This document shows, piece after piece, positions 36,101-45,685 of a stretch of 64,000 nt of DNA. The first letter of the stretch is position 1; every line of letters begins with the position of its first letter. The notes beneath the pieces were generated by a model. It was not told the origin of the DNA. It saw only the letters and a list, made by a program, of their open reading frames with translations, and ran no database searches. The DNA comes from Meconema thalassinum. Its lineage: Eukaryota > Arthropoda > Insecta > Orthoptera > Tettigoniidae. Location: assembly GCA_946902985.2 (NCBI GenBank), contig OX336393.1, positions 49,165,348-49,229,347 of the forward strand. The letters run 5' to 3'. Both the position numbers and the translations under genes were made by a program.

Positions 36101-39100
36101 GTCCATGCAGTGACTAGCGTTCTTGGTCGCCCCTCCCCTGGGGCTCACAACAAGTGGGACGTGGGTTGGCGACCACAGGACCCCAGCTGAGTCCAGCATT
36201 GCTTCCACTTACTTTTGCCGGGCTTCTCTCCGTCTTATTTCCTGTCGACCTCTCTTGGTCACCTCGTGTTCACTTCTGACCCCGACGGTATTAGGGTATC
36301 CGAGGCCTAGGGAGTCTTTCACTTTCCCGCCTTAATTGGCCCTTGTCTCGTCTTTCCTGATACGCTCCTTCTGCGAAGGGTCAGCCTTCTTTTTCTCTTC
36401 ATATTATCTCCTGCCTTCTGCTCAAGGACCTCGAGAAGGAGGCAGGGTGTATGTAGCCCCACCACTTCTGGTGCACCCTGGGTAGTGCTACACCCTCAAG
36501 GGCTCACGGCTGGTGAGTTTGGGAGTTGGCGATCCCGGGGGATTCCTGAGCTGGGTACGTTTATTCCCCATTTTCCACTGACTTGGGGACGGGCCATCTG
36601 CTCTTTCCCCTTTCGGATCTGCCTTTCATGGCTCTCCTTCCTTCCAAGTCCCTCAATCCTCATTCTTCGAGGGTTGAGGGCATTTCTTTTCTTCCTGTCC
36701 TTTATTTGCCTTATCCTTTATTTGTTAACCATTACTTCTTCTAGTTTGTAAGTCTGTAGTTAGTATTAGTTGTAGTTTTAATTCTCATCTCATCTTTCAC
36801 TCTCATCCAAACCATTAGGGGCCGATAACCTAGATGTTAGGCCCCTTAAAATGACAATTATCATCATCATCATCATCATCGTCCTTGGCCGTCACTTCTG
36901 AGGTCTACATTCGAATCCCGGCTCTTCCAAGGAATTTCATTCTGGTCTGAGGATTGGGGCACACTCAGCCTGGTGGTGTAGTGGTCAGCCTGTTTAGCTG
37001 CCACCACGGAAGTCCGACGTTCGATTCCTCGGCTCTGCCACGAAATTATAAAAGTGGTATGAGGACTGGAACGGGGTCTATTCAGCCTCGGGTGGTCCAT
37101 CTTCAAAGTAGTTTCCGTGGTTTCCCACTTCGTCTTCGGGCAAATGCCGGGATGTTACCTCCCGTCAGGCACAGCCGCCTCCTTCCCTCATCCTTGTCTT
37201 TCACTCCCATTCTTCCCATCCCTCATGAGGCCCCCTGTTCGCTTGGCAGGTGAGGCCGCCTGGGCGAGACGCTAGTCCCGCCACCCCAGTTGTATCCCTT
37301 GACCCGATGTCAAGCTCCAGGACACTGCCCGTAGAGGCGGTAGAGGTGGGATCCCTCACTGAGTCCGTGAGACAAACCTACCTGAAGGGTAAACTGACTA
37401 CGAAACGAAACGTATTCGCCTACTTAGTGATGCTTTCTCCTCTGTGGACTTACAACTTTAGCCATAAGATATTGTGACCGGAAATTTTCAAAATTCTGAG
37501 CTGTGTCGGTATTCTTTTTCTTTTCATGTACTGTACTTTGGAATGTACCATCTAAATGAGGCGATGTCAATCCATTGTCCACGAATATTTCAATAGTTCA
37601 AAATTGGACAATCAATAATAAAATAATTCAAATTCATTTCCTATAATTTCACACAAAAACTAGAATAGAGTAATCAAAACGAAGCAGGTGAGGTTATGCA
37701 TTAGCAAGGCCACTATTTTAGTGGAAATGCTCAAAAATCATTTTAATCAGCTTCTTAAAAGAACCCTACACTTGTTTATTACAGACACTAATCCTTCACT
37801 GGGACAGTGAGTGCCCCAAGAATAACAAGCGTGATTTACACATTACAAACAAATATTTATTGAATTTAGTATAACAACTGGTTAATTTGGTTTGGTTCAA
37901 CTTACGGAAAAGTTATTTTATAATAACATTCTATACTAAAGATAAAATAATGTTAAACAAGTAGTTCCGTGAAGAACTATACAGCCTATTTTCATATATC
38001 CTACTCATGTTAATTGCCTCTATCAACATACAAAATTTCAGTTTGATTGTTGTGTTACATTCGTAGATATTGAGAACCGTCTAAATATTTCAGATGGTCG
38101 CCAGATTGGATTTTATTTATATACTATTACATGAAGATTATTGTGTACGTGTGGTATTCAAACTTCAATCGCAAGATTAGAACACAAGAAGAAAAAATGA
38201 GATTTTAAAATTTCGCACAGCTGCCATCTTGTGGTTATGAAAACAATTGAAATAAATTAGATGCCAGTGGATTAGCATTTATATAATATGCACATAACGT
38301 GCAAAGTTTCACTGCACTAGGATGGTTAAATCGCGAGAAACGTCCATTTAATTATTTATACTTCGCGTCACCGCCATGTTGGATTTATGCTCACCAGGTT
38401 ACTAAAAGTCCTAAAGGTGAACTTATGTTCATAGCGTCTATGAACATAAAATATATCAGTTTGATTGCTGTAAAAGATTCGTAGATATTGAGAACCGTCA
38501 AAATATTTCGGATGCTCACCATTTTGGATTGTTATATGTATAGGCCATACAGTTATGTACCATTAAAGTAAATTATTGCATAGCTTAATTTTTCAAACTT
38601 TCAATTCGATCGCTTGATTACGACACAAGAAATAAAAACTTAATTTTAAAATTTCGCACAGCCCCCATCTTGAGGTTATGTAAACAATTGAACTAAATTA
38701 AATGTAAGTGCATTACAATATGTATAATCATTTACTGTACCACATTTCACTGCGCTCAGACGGTTAAATCACGAGAAAAGTCTATTAAAAGTTTCAAATT
38801 TGCTTGGCCGCCATGTTCGTTTTGTACTTTACAGGTGTTTGAATGTTACATACATAAACATGTAGCAGTGCCCTTTATCACCTTACAAAATTTCACGCTG
38901 ATATCTGTAATAGTTTAGGCAGTGAAATATTTCGCACAGCCGCCATTTTGAGGTTATGTAAACAATTTAACTAAATTAGACGCCAATGCATTACAATGTG
39001 TATAAACATTTGCTGTACTAAGTTTCATTACGGTTGAATGGTTAAATCGCGAGAAAAATCTATGCAAATGTCTTAACTTCGCTTGGCCGCCATGATGGTT

Positions 39101-42100
39101 TTGTAGTTACCAGTTTTTGAAAGTTTCATAGGTGAGCTTCTAGTAGTGCCCTTTATCATCGTTCAAAATTTCAGGGTGATATCTGTAATAGTGTCGGAGA
39201 TACTGAATGCTGGTGTAATAATTCGCACAGCCGCCATGTTGGATTGGTGAGACACAATAAAATTTGAAGGGCACGATCGGGGTCGGTCAGAATGATGCTA
39301 TGATCTTACCGAGTTTCATTGAAATCGCTCTAGCCATTTAGAAGTTATTAGGAACACACACAGACACACGGACAAAAGGTGATCTCAACAGCCTATTTTT
39401 TCATAAAATGAAAATAGGCTAAAAATGTACCCTTTGTTTTCATCAATTCGCAACACCTCACATTTTAGAGTGGTTTACTGAATGTCATCTCTATAATAGA
39501 CACGAGCAGATAAGATATCACTTTTGCATTCAAACACCTTACACTCTGCACACTTCATAGGGGTTGTGGTGTCCTGGGTTCGCGGAAAGTGCACAACAAG
39601 AAACGCAACAATAACCCTCAGTGCCCCAAAGCCGATCTATGGCAAAGAAGCGATATGTTACAAGTGGGATTAACACGGCAACTGAAAGACTGTCAAGGAC
39701 AAAGAAAAGTCACAGCGGCTGCAGGTTGTAAGGGTTGCCATCACTAACCGAGAGCAAAACGAAAATTCTCTGGGGGCACCCAGTGCCCCAGTGTAGGGTT
39801 CCAGGGTTAATTAAAAGTTTAAAATAATTTCACCACCTTGCAGAAATAAAATTTAAAATAAAATGAAATAAAATTAACGAAAAATAAAAACAAAATAAAG
39901 TTAAAAGGAAATTTAAACATTGAATAATAAGAATAGGAATAAAATAAATTAATAGTACATTATGCAACGAGCTTATAATGGCAATAATTAAGACACGAGT
40001 GTGTTTATAAAACGAGCTTTAGCGAGTCTTAATTACCATTATAGGCGAGTTGCATACGACTGTTTATGTTCGACGATAATTTTAACTTTATTACATGTTT
40101 TAACATAAATATTCATAAATATCTGTTCAGTAACTAGAATTTTGTGATCGGGTGGTGCGCTAGGTAGCATATCTCCATGTTCCAAGCTCTCTGGCCGACC
40201 GACGCATGCGCTCTGTATGCTTGCAATGACATATGCAGGCCATATGTTTACATCTGCCGCCCCTCAGTAATATTGTCACCGGAGTCGTTTCAAGAAAATG
40301 CGCTGAGTAGAAATTAGTGTTGGTGATATTAAGGTACAGTGCTATTTCTTGTCTCATATTCGCCAGTTTATTTACGCGAACATATGGACGGTGCGTATTC
40401 CATGTCGGTAATTTATTATAGTTCGATGTTGTGTTTATGTCCGACATGTTGGATTTTGAGCGCATGCGCGAAGGTATCGTTACCTAATTGGTCAATGAAC
40501 GAGCTCTGATTGGCTGGAGAAACTGTATCATAATGGAAAACAGTGTTATAATGACCATCATTATGATACAGTTTTCTGACACATAATAGTGAGGGTCGAA
40601 CATAAACAATTTTAATGCATTAATTCATAAAAAATAAAAATGAAATGTTGGAAAACAGGCGTTCAGTCTAATAATTTTCACACCTCTGTAATATAGACAT
40701 GACAATGGCACAGCTTGTAAAACAAATTCTCCATGTTCATGGCTACATGACGACGATGTTGCAAAGCCCCTAAACAAATCAACAACAACGACTACTACTA
40801 TTACTACTACTACTAATACAACAACAACAACAACTAGCGAATAGAGTATTGAACTAGTTATTTAATTGAAAATTGTCATTCATTTTTAAACATTATAAAT
40901 AAAGCTGTTGTTGTTGTTGATTCATTTAGGGGCCTTGATATATCGTGTTCATATAGGCCCGTGTACTTGGGTGTATGTGGAATTTGTCCGATTACTTGTT
41001 TTATTGTGATGACTGTATTGGTGTGTGTATTTGTAAGTAAAGTGTGGATTGGGAAGAAGACGGACGTGGTCTTAAGTTAGGGACCATCGCGGCATTTTCC
41101 TGGAGTGGGTAACCACGGAAAACCACTTCCAAGATGGCTGAGGTGGGATTCGAACCCACCTCTTCTCAGTGCCGACTCACGAGGCTGAGTTTGCCCCGTT
41201 CCAGTAAAAGTACTACTGATTTTCGACTCTCAGTCAACTGTTATGAGAAACATCGCAAGTGGGTTGTAAAATATTGTAATAATAAATAATAACAATAATA
41301 GCTTGCCGGATGCAAGATTTGCTATTTGACGCCCAGAGGGCAGCTTGCATGTCCAATTTCGTCTTTCCTTGGAACGCTATGAAAGTCAAGGAGGTTTGAT
41401 ATCTAAGTTTCTGGACACTATAGCGCTTTCTAGCAGAGAAAGGAGGAACTTTGTGTTGGCGGAAAATCCCGAGATTAATTTTGCCATTATGAACACGGCC
41501 TACTGAATTAAAATGGGTTCTTTAACATGCCAACAACGTATGACATGCATGTCCTGATTTTTGTCGCCTTTCAAAAATCACTTACCAGGAGCGAACTTGC
41601 AAGCTTGGGGGTTGGTAGTCCGACGCGTTAACCACTCAACCATCGTGGCAAGCTAATATTGTAATTTATAGTGTGTTAATTGCAATTTGTGGTTGATTGA
41701 TAGTTTGATTGAACATGTGGTTGAATTAATGGTTGATTGATTTTTAATTAAATGACGAGCGACTGAAGTAATGTATTTTTTGTTTGCTGTATTCTAGATC
41801 CTTGGATGTCACGCTTGTATTGCTCTTTTTCCCCAGTTTCTGAACTTTTTCTTCTTATATTTTCATTCATGTTTCTGCCTTTCTCCGTTTACTGTAGATA
41901 GTTTTGATTTTTCTGTAATAATTATGTTAATGTTTCTTGTACATAGGGATTGTATGAATGAATGCTAGAGATCGGATGTTTGTCTGCATGGTTGTGGTTG
42001 CTGATATATAATAGTGTTTTTCTATTTGTGTTCGTGTTTGTTGTTTTGTTTATACTTGTACATTTTATTGTTAATTATTATATTGTCACTAGTGAAGCTC

Positions 42101-44198
42101 ATCTGTCTGACAACAAAGTGTACATACAAACAAACAATTAAATTTCTTGTCAGAGATGGGAATCAAACCCGGACCTCCGGGGCGACAGCCAACCATAGAA
42201 AGCGGTGCACCACGAGGTGGTCTGAGAATTAAAGCCATTTGCTATGTGTACTAGTTAGGTATGGTTATGTTGCGCAAATGCTCTTATCGACCTGTAAACT
42301 GCTCTTTTGTGTTTTCATATCGAAAATCGTTAAATGAAGCAATTTCCTCAATAGTGCCAAACGTTGAAGTGCTAAAGGGCCCGGAAAGGTTTCAAATTGT
42401 GAGTCTAGAAGAGCTCTATCAACTAAAAAAAAAATACAAATTTCAAAAATCACTTCCCGCCTAAATACAGTTCCGAAAAAACAGCCTAAAATCGCTTATT
42501 TCTTTACTCCTTTTCTTTTTGATTGAAATCCCCGCCAAATTAACTTATTTACATAATTCTTTCTTTAATGTGTTCCTTGGTTCAATACCCTCAGGTGTTG
42601 TTTAATCTTTTCAAAAATCTTCACACCGGAAGATTAACTCACACTAGCGCTTGTAGTGGCAGAAAAGGCAAACTACTAATCTAATCGAGCGGATATGAGT
42701 TTCTAATGAGCAATCAACAGTCTACCGCGTGTCATCACTGGCACGCCTCATTATTGCACTATCTTTGATACTTGTGGATTTATAACTACGTAACGAATGG
42801 CGGTAGTTTTTGAGGATCCGACCAGCCTTCGGGCTGACTAGCTAACAGACAGACAGACTTGTTTAGAATTTACAAATCCAACAATTAGTTCCGTGAAGAA
42901 CTATACAGCCTATTTTCACATATCCTACTTATGTTAATTGCCTTTATCAACATACAGCTTTCCACGGTGGGTGAGTGGATAGCGTGTCGGTCTACTAACT
43001 CCAAGATTGCAGGTTCGCTCCTGGCCGTGGTAAGTGATTTTTTTTGAAAGGCGGAAAAAATACGATACGCATGTCATACGATGTTCGCATGTCAAAGAAT
43101 CTATTTGAATTCAGTAGGCCGTGTTCATAATGGCAAAATTAAGCTCGGGAGTTTCCGCCAACACAAAGTTCCTCATTTCTCTACTAGAAAGCGCTATATT
43201 GTTCAAAGAGCTTAGATATCTGACCTCCTTGCCTTTCATAGTGATTCAAAGAACAACGAAATTCGACATGCAAACCACCCTCTGGGTATCACATTACAAA
43301 GCTTGCACCCGGCAACCGAGGCCATACGATATTATTATTACTATCAACATACAAAATTTCTGTTTGATTCCTGTAATTGATTCTTAGATATTGAGAACCG
43401 TCTAAATATTTCGGATGGTCGCCATGTTGGATTTTATATAATTAAGTAGGCCGTACAATTGGTACTGTTAGATGACAATTATTGCGTTGGTTCATTATTC
43501 AAACTTTGATTTCATGATTAGGACACAAGAAATAAAACCTTAATTTTTAAATTACGCACAGCCGCCATCTTGAGGTTATGTAAACAATTGAACTGAATTA
43601 GATGTCAGGGCATTGCACTGTGTAAACACATTTGCTGTACCAAGTTTTACTGCGCTCGGATGGTTAAATCGCGAGAAACTTTTATTTAAATATTTCAACT
43701 TCGCTTGGCCGCCATGTTCGTTTTGTACTTAAAGGGCTTCCGAAAATCACATAGGTTAACTAGTAGTAGTGCCTTTTATCACCGTACAAAATTTCAGGGG
43801 GATATCAGTAAAACTTTTGGAGATATAGAATGCCGGTGAAATATTTCACATAGCCGCCATGTTGGGTACTATGTCCTTACCGAGTTTCATTGAAATTGCT
43901 CCGGCCGTTCAGATTTTATTAGGGGGGGGGGGGGTTGGGGAGGACACACGCACACAGACATACGCACGCACACACACACGCGCGGACAAAAGGTGATCTC
44001 AAAAGCCTATTTTTTACAAATGAAAATAGGCTAAAAATGGGTGAAAATTATACTTCAGCAAAGAAAACTGAAATAATCGAAAACACTGGTATCCACATTA
44101 TAAAGAATGAGAGTCGTAGAAACAAGGCTGGGCCGGCTCCCTTTAAGAACACTCAACGGATAGGGAATGTAGAAGGTACTTACGCTGGCGAGTGTCAT
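26929..44198 (-). CDS. Secreted Gly/His-rich, Pro-Val-rich cuticular-type protein (3 exons)
   Basis: Coding exons on the minus strand are 44198-44184, 28890-28342 and 27165-26929, giving 5+183+78 = 266 residues; all junctions are phase 0 with GT...AG (donors GTAAGT and GTAAAT; acceptors TTGTTTCAG and CATTGCAG). Residues 1-19 are a signal peptide (MTLAS/VPVLLVSLAVVSATRG). A dibasic KR follows at about 27. Residues about 30-125 are Gly/His-rich with repeated FEGGHG and GGGYG blocks. The rest is built of VPVP/PYPV/VEKP repeats (KVPVPQKIPVAVPHPVPYPV, VEKPVPVPVPKPYPV), with a GGGHGGGWH end. It is likely an extracellular structural cuticle protein. No Rebers-Riddiford chitin-binding motif is visible, so a glycine-rich or Vajk-like class is more likely than CPR. 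A signal peptide split after a few codons and a long first intron are typical of insect cuticle genes. Confidence 0.85.
27380..28220 (-). repeat. Dispersed repeat E, copy in intron 2
   Basis: In inverse orientation this matches 39957-40612 and partly 49395-49779. Shared blocks: TGTCCGACATGTTGGATTTT, a TTCATAATG-type inverted block near one end, and GGCGAGTTGCATACGACTGT and TTTATGTTCGACGATAAT near the other. Ends of the best copy carry an inverted motif (GTTTATGTTCGAC and GTCGAACATAAAC). It fills most of the 1,176-bp second intron. The class is unknown, probably a non-autonomous DNA element. Confidence 0.6.
28342..28890 (-). other. Cuticular gene exon 2
   Basis: 183 codons. It begins at the acceptor TTGTTTCAG (28891-28899) and ends CACTACGAAAAG before donor GTAAAT (28341-28336). 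Holds most of the signal peptide, the Gly/His-rich repeats and the first Pro-Val block. Antisense frames through the GGN repeats are artefacts of composition. Confidence 0.9.
29109..30652 (-). mobile_element. piggyBac-type MITE with nested HINE-like copy
   Basis: TTAA at 29105-29108 and 30653-30656 flanks termini CCCTTTAAAGGG and CATAAAGGG. Without the nested element (29329-30352) it is about 520 bp of AT-rich non-coding DNA. TTAA duplication with CCCTTT ends is the piggyBac hallmark. It is related to 936-1430. Confidence 0.7.
29329..30352 (-). mobile_element. HINE-like element, subfamily A, copy 2 (short)
   Basis: On the minus strand it starts CAAGTAGTTCCGTGAAGAAC after an A and ends GGCTAAAAAA before a T. 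It has the GTGT microsatellite (29388-29412 on plus) and 3' hairpin. At 1,024 bp it lacks one interior module relative to copy 1. Confidence 0.75.
30657..31369. other. No gene recognised (intronic)
   Basis: AT-rich sequence inside intron 1 with no coding or repeat identity seen. Confidence 0.4.
31370..32405 (-). pseudogene. LINE RT and zinc-motif tail, copy 3
   Basis: The minus strand carries the second half of a non-LTR reverse transcriptase: GDPMSPLLFNIAV (motif B), AYTDDMAVMS (motif C, about 32290), then FTYLGVTF (about 32100), a long post-RT segment (YGLPAIWTHLTKTDLLDIEK) and a tail RHLMTRFVTHGFHF with CVYELCDMHCDRYHIKGC (about 31510). Stops and frameshifts interrupt it. It links the orphan tails at 23801-24258 and 45323-45683 to a reverse transcriptase. 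The clade was not recognised. Confidence 0.7.
32492..33989 (+). mobile_element. HINE-like element, subfamily A, copy 3
   Basis: Starts CAAGTAGTTCCGTGAAGAAC after an A and ends GGCTAAAAA before a T. Full length (1,498 bp) with CGCACAGC.GCCAT modules (32766, 33173, 33465, 33757), an ACAC microsatellite at 33890-33930 and a terminal hairpin. Confidence 0.75.
33990..34864. other. No gene recognised (intronic)
   Basis: Nothing beyond short accidental frames; possibly unique intron sequence. Confidence 0.4.
34865..35326 (-). repeat. Long tRNA-derived SINE
   Basis: Minus strand starts CCTCCGTGGTGTAGTGGTCA with B box GTTCGATTCCC at about 35260. The body is nearly the mirror of the plus-strand copy at 36966-37405 (shared blocks GATCCCACCTCTA and GTGTCCTGGAGCTTGACAT). 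About 460 bp. Confidence 0.8.
35588..35735 (-). repeat. tRNA-like SINE fragment
   Basis: Minus strand has CCTCGGTGTATCAATGG as head and GGGTTCGATTCCAGCC as B box. The left end carries GGGCCGATAACCCGGATGTT and an ATC-rich tail like 36810-36880. Confidence 0.55.
36106..36885 (+). repeat. Dispersed repeat with (ATC)n tail
   Basis: Ends AGGGGCCGATAACCTAGATG...AGGCCCC followed by (ATC)n at 36858-36880, a microsatellite-ended structure like a LINE or SINE 3' region. The interior matches 21740-21935 in part. No protein is recognised; the start is approximate. Confidence 0.5.
36966..37405 (+). repeat. Long tRNA-derived SINE
   Basis: Head GCCTGGTGGTGTAGTGGTCA with B box GTTCGATTCC at 37019-37028. 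The body is shared with the inverted copy at 34865-35326, which lies about 1.6 kb away. Confidence 0.8.
37406..37957. other. No gene recognised (intronic)
   Basis: AT-rich, no supported feature. Confidence 0.4.
37958..39425 (+). mobile_element. HINE-like element, subfamily A, copy 4
   Basis: Starts CAAGTAGTTCCGTGAAGAAC after an A and ends GGCTAAAAA before a T. The four CGCACAGC.(G/C)CCAT modules are at about 38215, 38656, 38935 and 39228. The microsatellite is short (39354-39370) and the 3' hairpin AGCCTATTTTTTCAT/ATGAAAATAGGCT is intact apart from one change. Confidence 0.75.
39426..39956. other. No gene recognised (intronic)
   Basis: Contains an A-rich low-complexity stretch (39840-39960). 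No gene. Confidence 0.4.
39957..40612 (+). repeat. Dispersed repeat E, best copy
   Basis: About 655 bp. The left part contains a hairpin (TAATGGCAATAATTAAGAC... with GTCTTAATTACCATTA, 39976-40046), then GTTTATGTTCGACGATAAT. The right part contains TGTCCGACATGTTGGATTTT, an inverted CATCATTATGATACAGTTTTC block and TCGAACATAAAC. See also 27380-28220 and 49395-49779. No transposase. Confidence 0.6.
40905..41225 (-). repeat. SINE-like repeat
   Basis: Minus strand includes a B-box-type GGTTCGAATCCC at about 41148; the left end is (TTG)n followed by ATTTAGGGGCC. Related to 4450-4715 and, in part, to 52320-52480. Confidence 0.6.
41281..41654 (-). repeat. SINE family 1, copy b
   Basis: Flanked by perfect 11-bp duplications AATATTGTAAT (41270-41280 and 41655-41665). 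Minus strand starts GCTTGCCACGATGGTTGAGT, and its tail is TTATTGTTATTATTTATT-like. This copy and the next define the family ends. Confidence 0.85.
41666..42149. other. No gene recognised (intronic)
   Basis: T-rich stretch; no supported feature. Confidence 0.4.
42150..42223 (-). repeat. tRNA-like SINE head only
   Basis: Minus strand CCTCGTGGTGCACCGC... with GGTTTGATTCCC as a decayed B box. No body or tail is recognisable. Confidence 0.5.
42224..42880. other. No gene recognised (intronic)
   Basis: No supported coding or repeat feature. Confidence 0.4.
42882..44037 (+). mobile_element. HINE-like element, subfamily A, copy 5 (SINE nested)
   Basis: Starts CAATTAGTTCCGTGAAGAAC after an A and ends GGCTAAAAA before a T. 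Carries a G run and ACAC/ACGC microsatellite at 43922-43984. It lacks some interior modules. A SINE is inserted at 42956. Its 3' end lies only 146 bp inside intron 1 from the first-exon splice donor. Confidence 0.75.
42956..43341 (+). repeat. SINE family 1, copy c
   Basis: Flanked by perfect 11-bp duplications TATCAACATAC (42945-42955 and 43342-43352). Head AGCTTTCCACGGTGGGTGAG, B box GGTTCGCTCC, body about 330 bp and an ATTATTATTA tail. The host HINE-like sequence is continuous across the site when it is removed. Confidence 0.9.
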
Positions 44199-44237
44199 GG
44201 TGATGCTAGCTGCCCGGTGAGCGGCTGATGTAAGAAT
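44184..44237 (-). other. Cuticular gene exon 1 with 5' UTR
   Basis: The minus strand has ATG at 44198-44196 in good context (ATCACCATGA), five codons (MTLAS) and donor GTAAGT at 44183. The short 5' UTR (about 39 nt) is inferred from the predicted initiator at 44237. The joined N-terminus forms a proper signal peptide, which supports pairing with exon 2. Confidence 0.75.
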
Positions 44238-44271
44238 GATGCTGCAGGAGCTCATCGCAGAGCCTATTATA
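44237..44271 (-). promoter_or_regulatory. Core promoter: TATA box and initiator
   Basis: TATAATA on the minus strand at 44271-44265, with TCATTC (arthropod initiator TCAKTY) placing +1 near 44237, a normal TATA-Inr distance. It sits just before the predicted first exon. Confidence 0.65.
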
Positions 44272-44529
44272 GCAGCCAACACTTTCATCCTTTCACTGCC
44301 TTGACCTTCACTGGGGCTCGGTGCAAAGAAATATCTGGAGCGACCACAGACAAAACTCGTGAAAGGTATAACAAAACAGACTATTAACGCGAAGATTTAC
44401 AGTATCTGGATAGATCAGTGGTCATTGCGCTCACCAGGATAGCAACTCCAAATGCCAAGCCCCCTGGAAACACTTCTTATGCTGTGCCAGACCCGCATAA
44501 ATATTTACATAATTTTGGCTGTTATATTT

Positions 44530-44790
44530 TGTCTAGACCACCTCGTGTTGTTGCAGTTAGCATTCTTGACTGTCACCCTGGAGGTCCGGGTTCATTTCCT
44601 GACTCTAATAAGAGATTTAATTCTGGGTTGAGGTCTGGAACGGACTACGCTCGGCTTCGTGAGCCAGAACTGAAAACCAGTTCACAACTCAGCTATCCTA
44701 GAAGTGGTCTACACATACCCAAGTACATGAGGCTACATGCCTGCGATTTCCCAAATCTCCTAAATGGATCATCAACAGCAACAACCAACT
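44530..44790 (+). repeat. tRNA-derived SINE
   Basis: Head CCACCTCGTGTTGTTGCAGT with B box GGGTTCATTTCC and body block GTCTGGAACGGACTACGCTC; it ends in a CAACAGCAACAAC tail. It lies about 300 bp upstream of the cuticular promoter. Confidence 0.65.
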
Positions 44791-45322
44791 ATTTTCATAA
44801 GAGTAAACATACAATATTGCTATCTCTAGAGTGGTCACAGAGTGCTGTTGCCCCTGTATAAATTATATTCTATGTACTGTATGTTTGTGTGTTGTACAGT
44901 AAACGTTGGCTGATAGGTCCACTAACAATACTGTGGCGAGTTCTTGACAAACCTCACACAGTAAAGCTTATTCAATAAACCCGCACTGATTTTCGGTGGC
45001 GTTTTACAAAGGATTCAATCCCAAAACAAACATTGTTGAGATGGAACATATACCGTACTCTTCTCCGCAGGTGACGTTAGTTAGTTAGGAGCGGAACAGT
45101 GAGGTTATCTGCCCCAGATAATAGACGAAGTGACAGCCCTTCCAGCAGTGGTGAAACATACAGACTCATCGAGTAGGCAGTGCGGTTGTCTTTTAGTTGA
45201 TTTTGCAAGGACCGGGTATGAGCAATTTCGCTAATCGATTACGCGTCGACCTTTTAAAAAAAAACTTTATTGCAGTCAAGTGGCCATATTAGGCTACTGC
45301 AAGTATATTTACAAAATATAAT
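44791..45322. other. No gene recognised
   Basis: Contains GGAGCGGAACAGTGAGGTTATCTGC-type sequence (45090) also seen near 26657, so part is an unnamed repeat. No coding region. Confidence 0.4.
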
Positions 45323-45683
45323 CTAATTTGTTTCTTTTCTGTACGAATTTATGGATTTAATCCTCTTTGGGCAATTAGTAATGTGATAAATTCCACATAT
45401 GCCCTTGCAGATTTCACATACGCAACTCTCATCCGGGTCGTTGAACATTTTCCGGGAGCAGACCTCGTGGTGGAATCCATGTACGGCTAGCCTGGTTACC
45501 ACATGTCTCACCTCGTATAGTGCAATAGTACACGCTCTGTCTTTCATCGCCTGTGTCGTGTAGAAGTCCATTCTTATCTCTTGTCTTTTATTCTGTCGGT
45601 CTTGGAGCAATTTCCTGTATCCTTCAGTACACGGCAATTGTAAACGCATTCTCTCTTACGAAAGTTTCTTTCACTAATTCATA
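45323..45683 (-). pseudogene. LINE C-terminal zinc-motif tail, copy 2
   Basis: Minus-strand frame of 108 codons ends with YEVRHVVTRLAVHGFHHEVC and CVCEICKGICGIYHITNC. It is homologous to 23801-24258 and to the tail of 31370-32405. The upstream frame is readable to YELVKETFVRE, where the Tc1-like element is inserted at a TA within the LINE sequence. Confidence 0.65.
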
Positions 45684-45685
45684 TA

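Larger units (their letters stand above)
28891..44183 (-). other. 15.3-kb first intron filled with transposable elements
   Basis: Bounded by GTAAGT at 44183-44178 and TTGTTTCAG at 28899-28891. It contains, in window order, a piggyBac-type MITE with a nested HINE-like copy, an RT remnant, HINE-like copies at 32492, 37958 and 42882, repeat E and at least six SINEs. No other host exon was recognised. Confidence 0.8.

Noticed and set aside
40160..40465. 101-codon frame in repeat E
   Set aside because: Not preserved in the other repeat E copies; no domain recognised.
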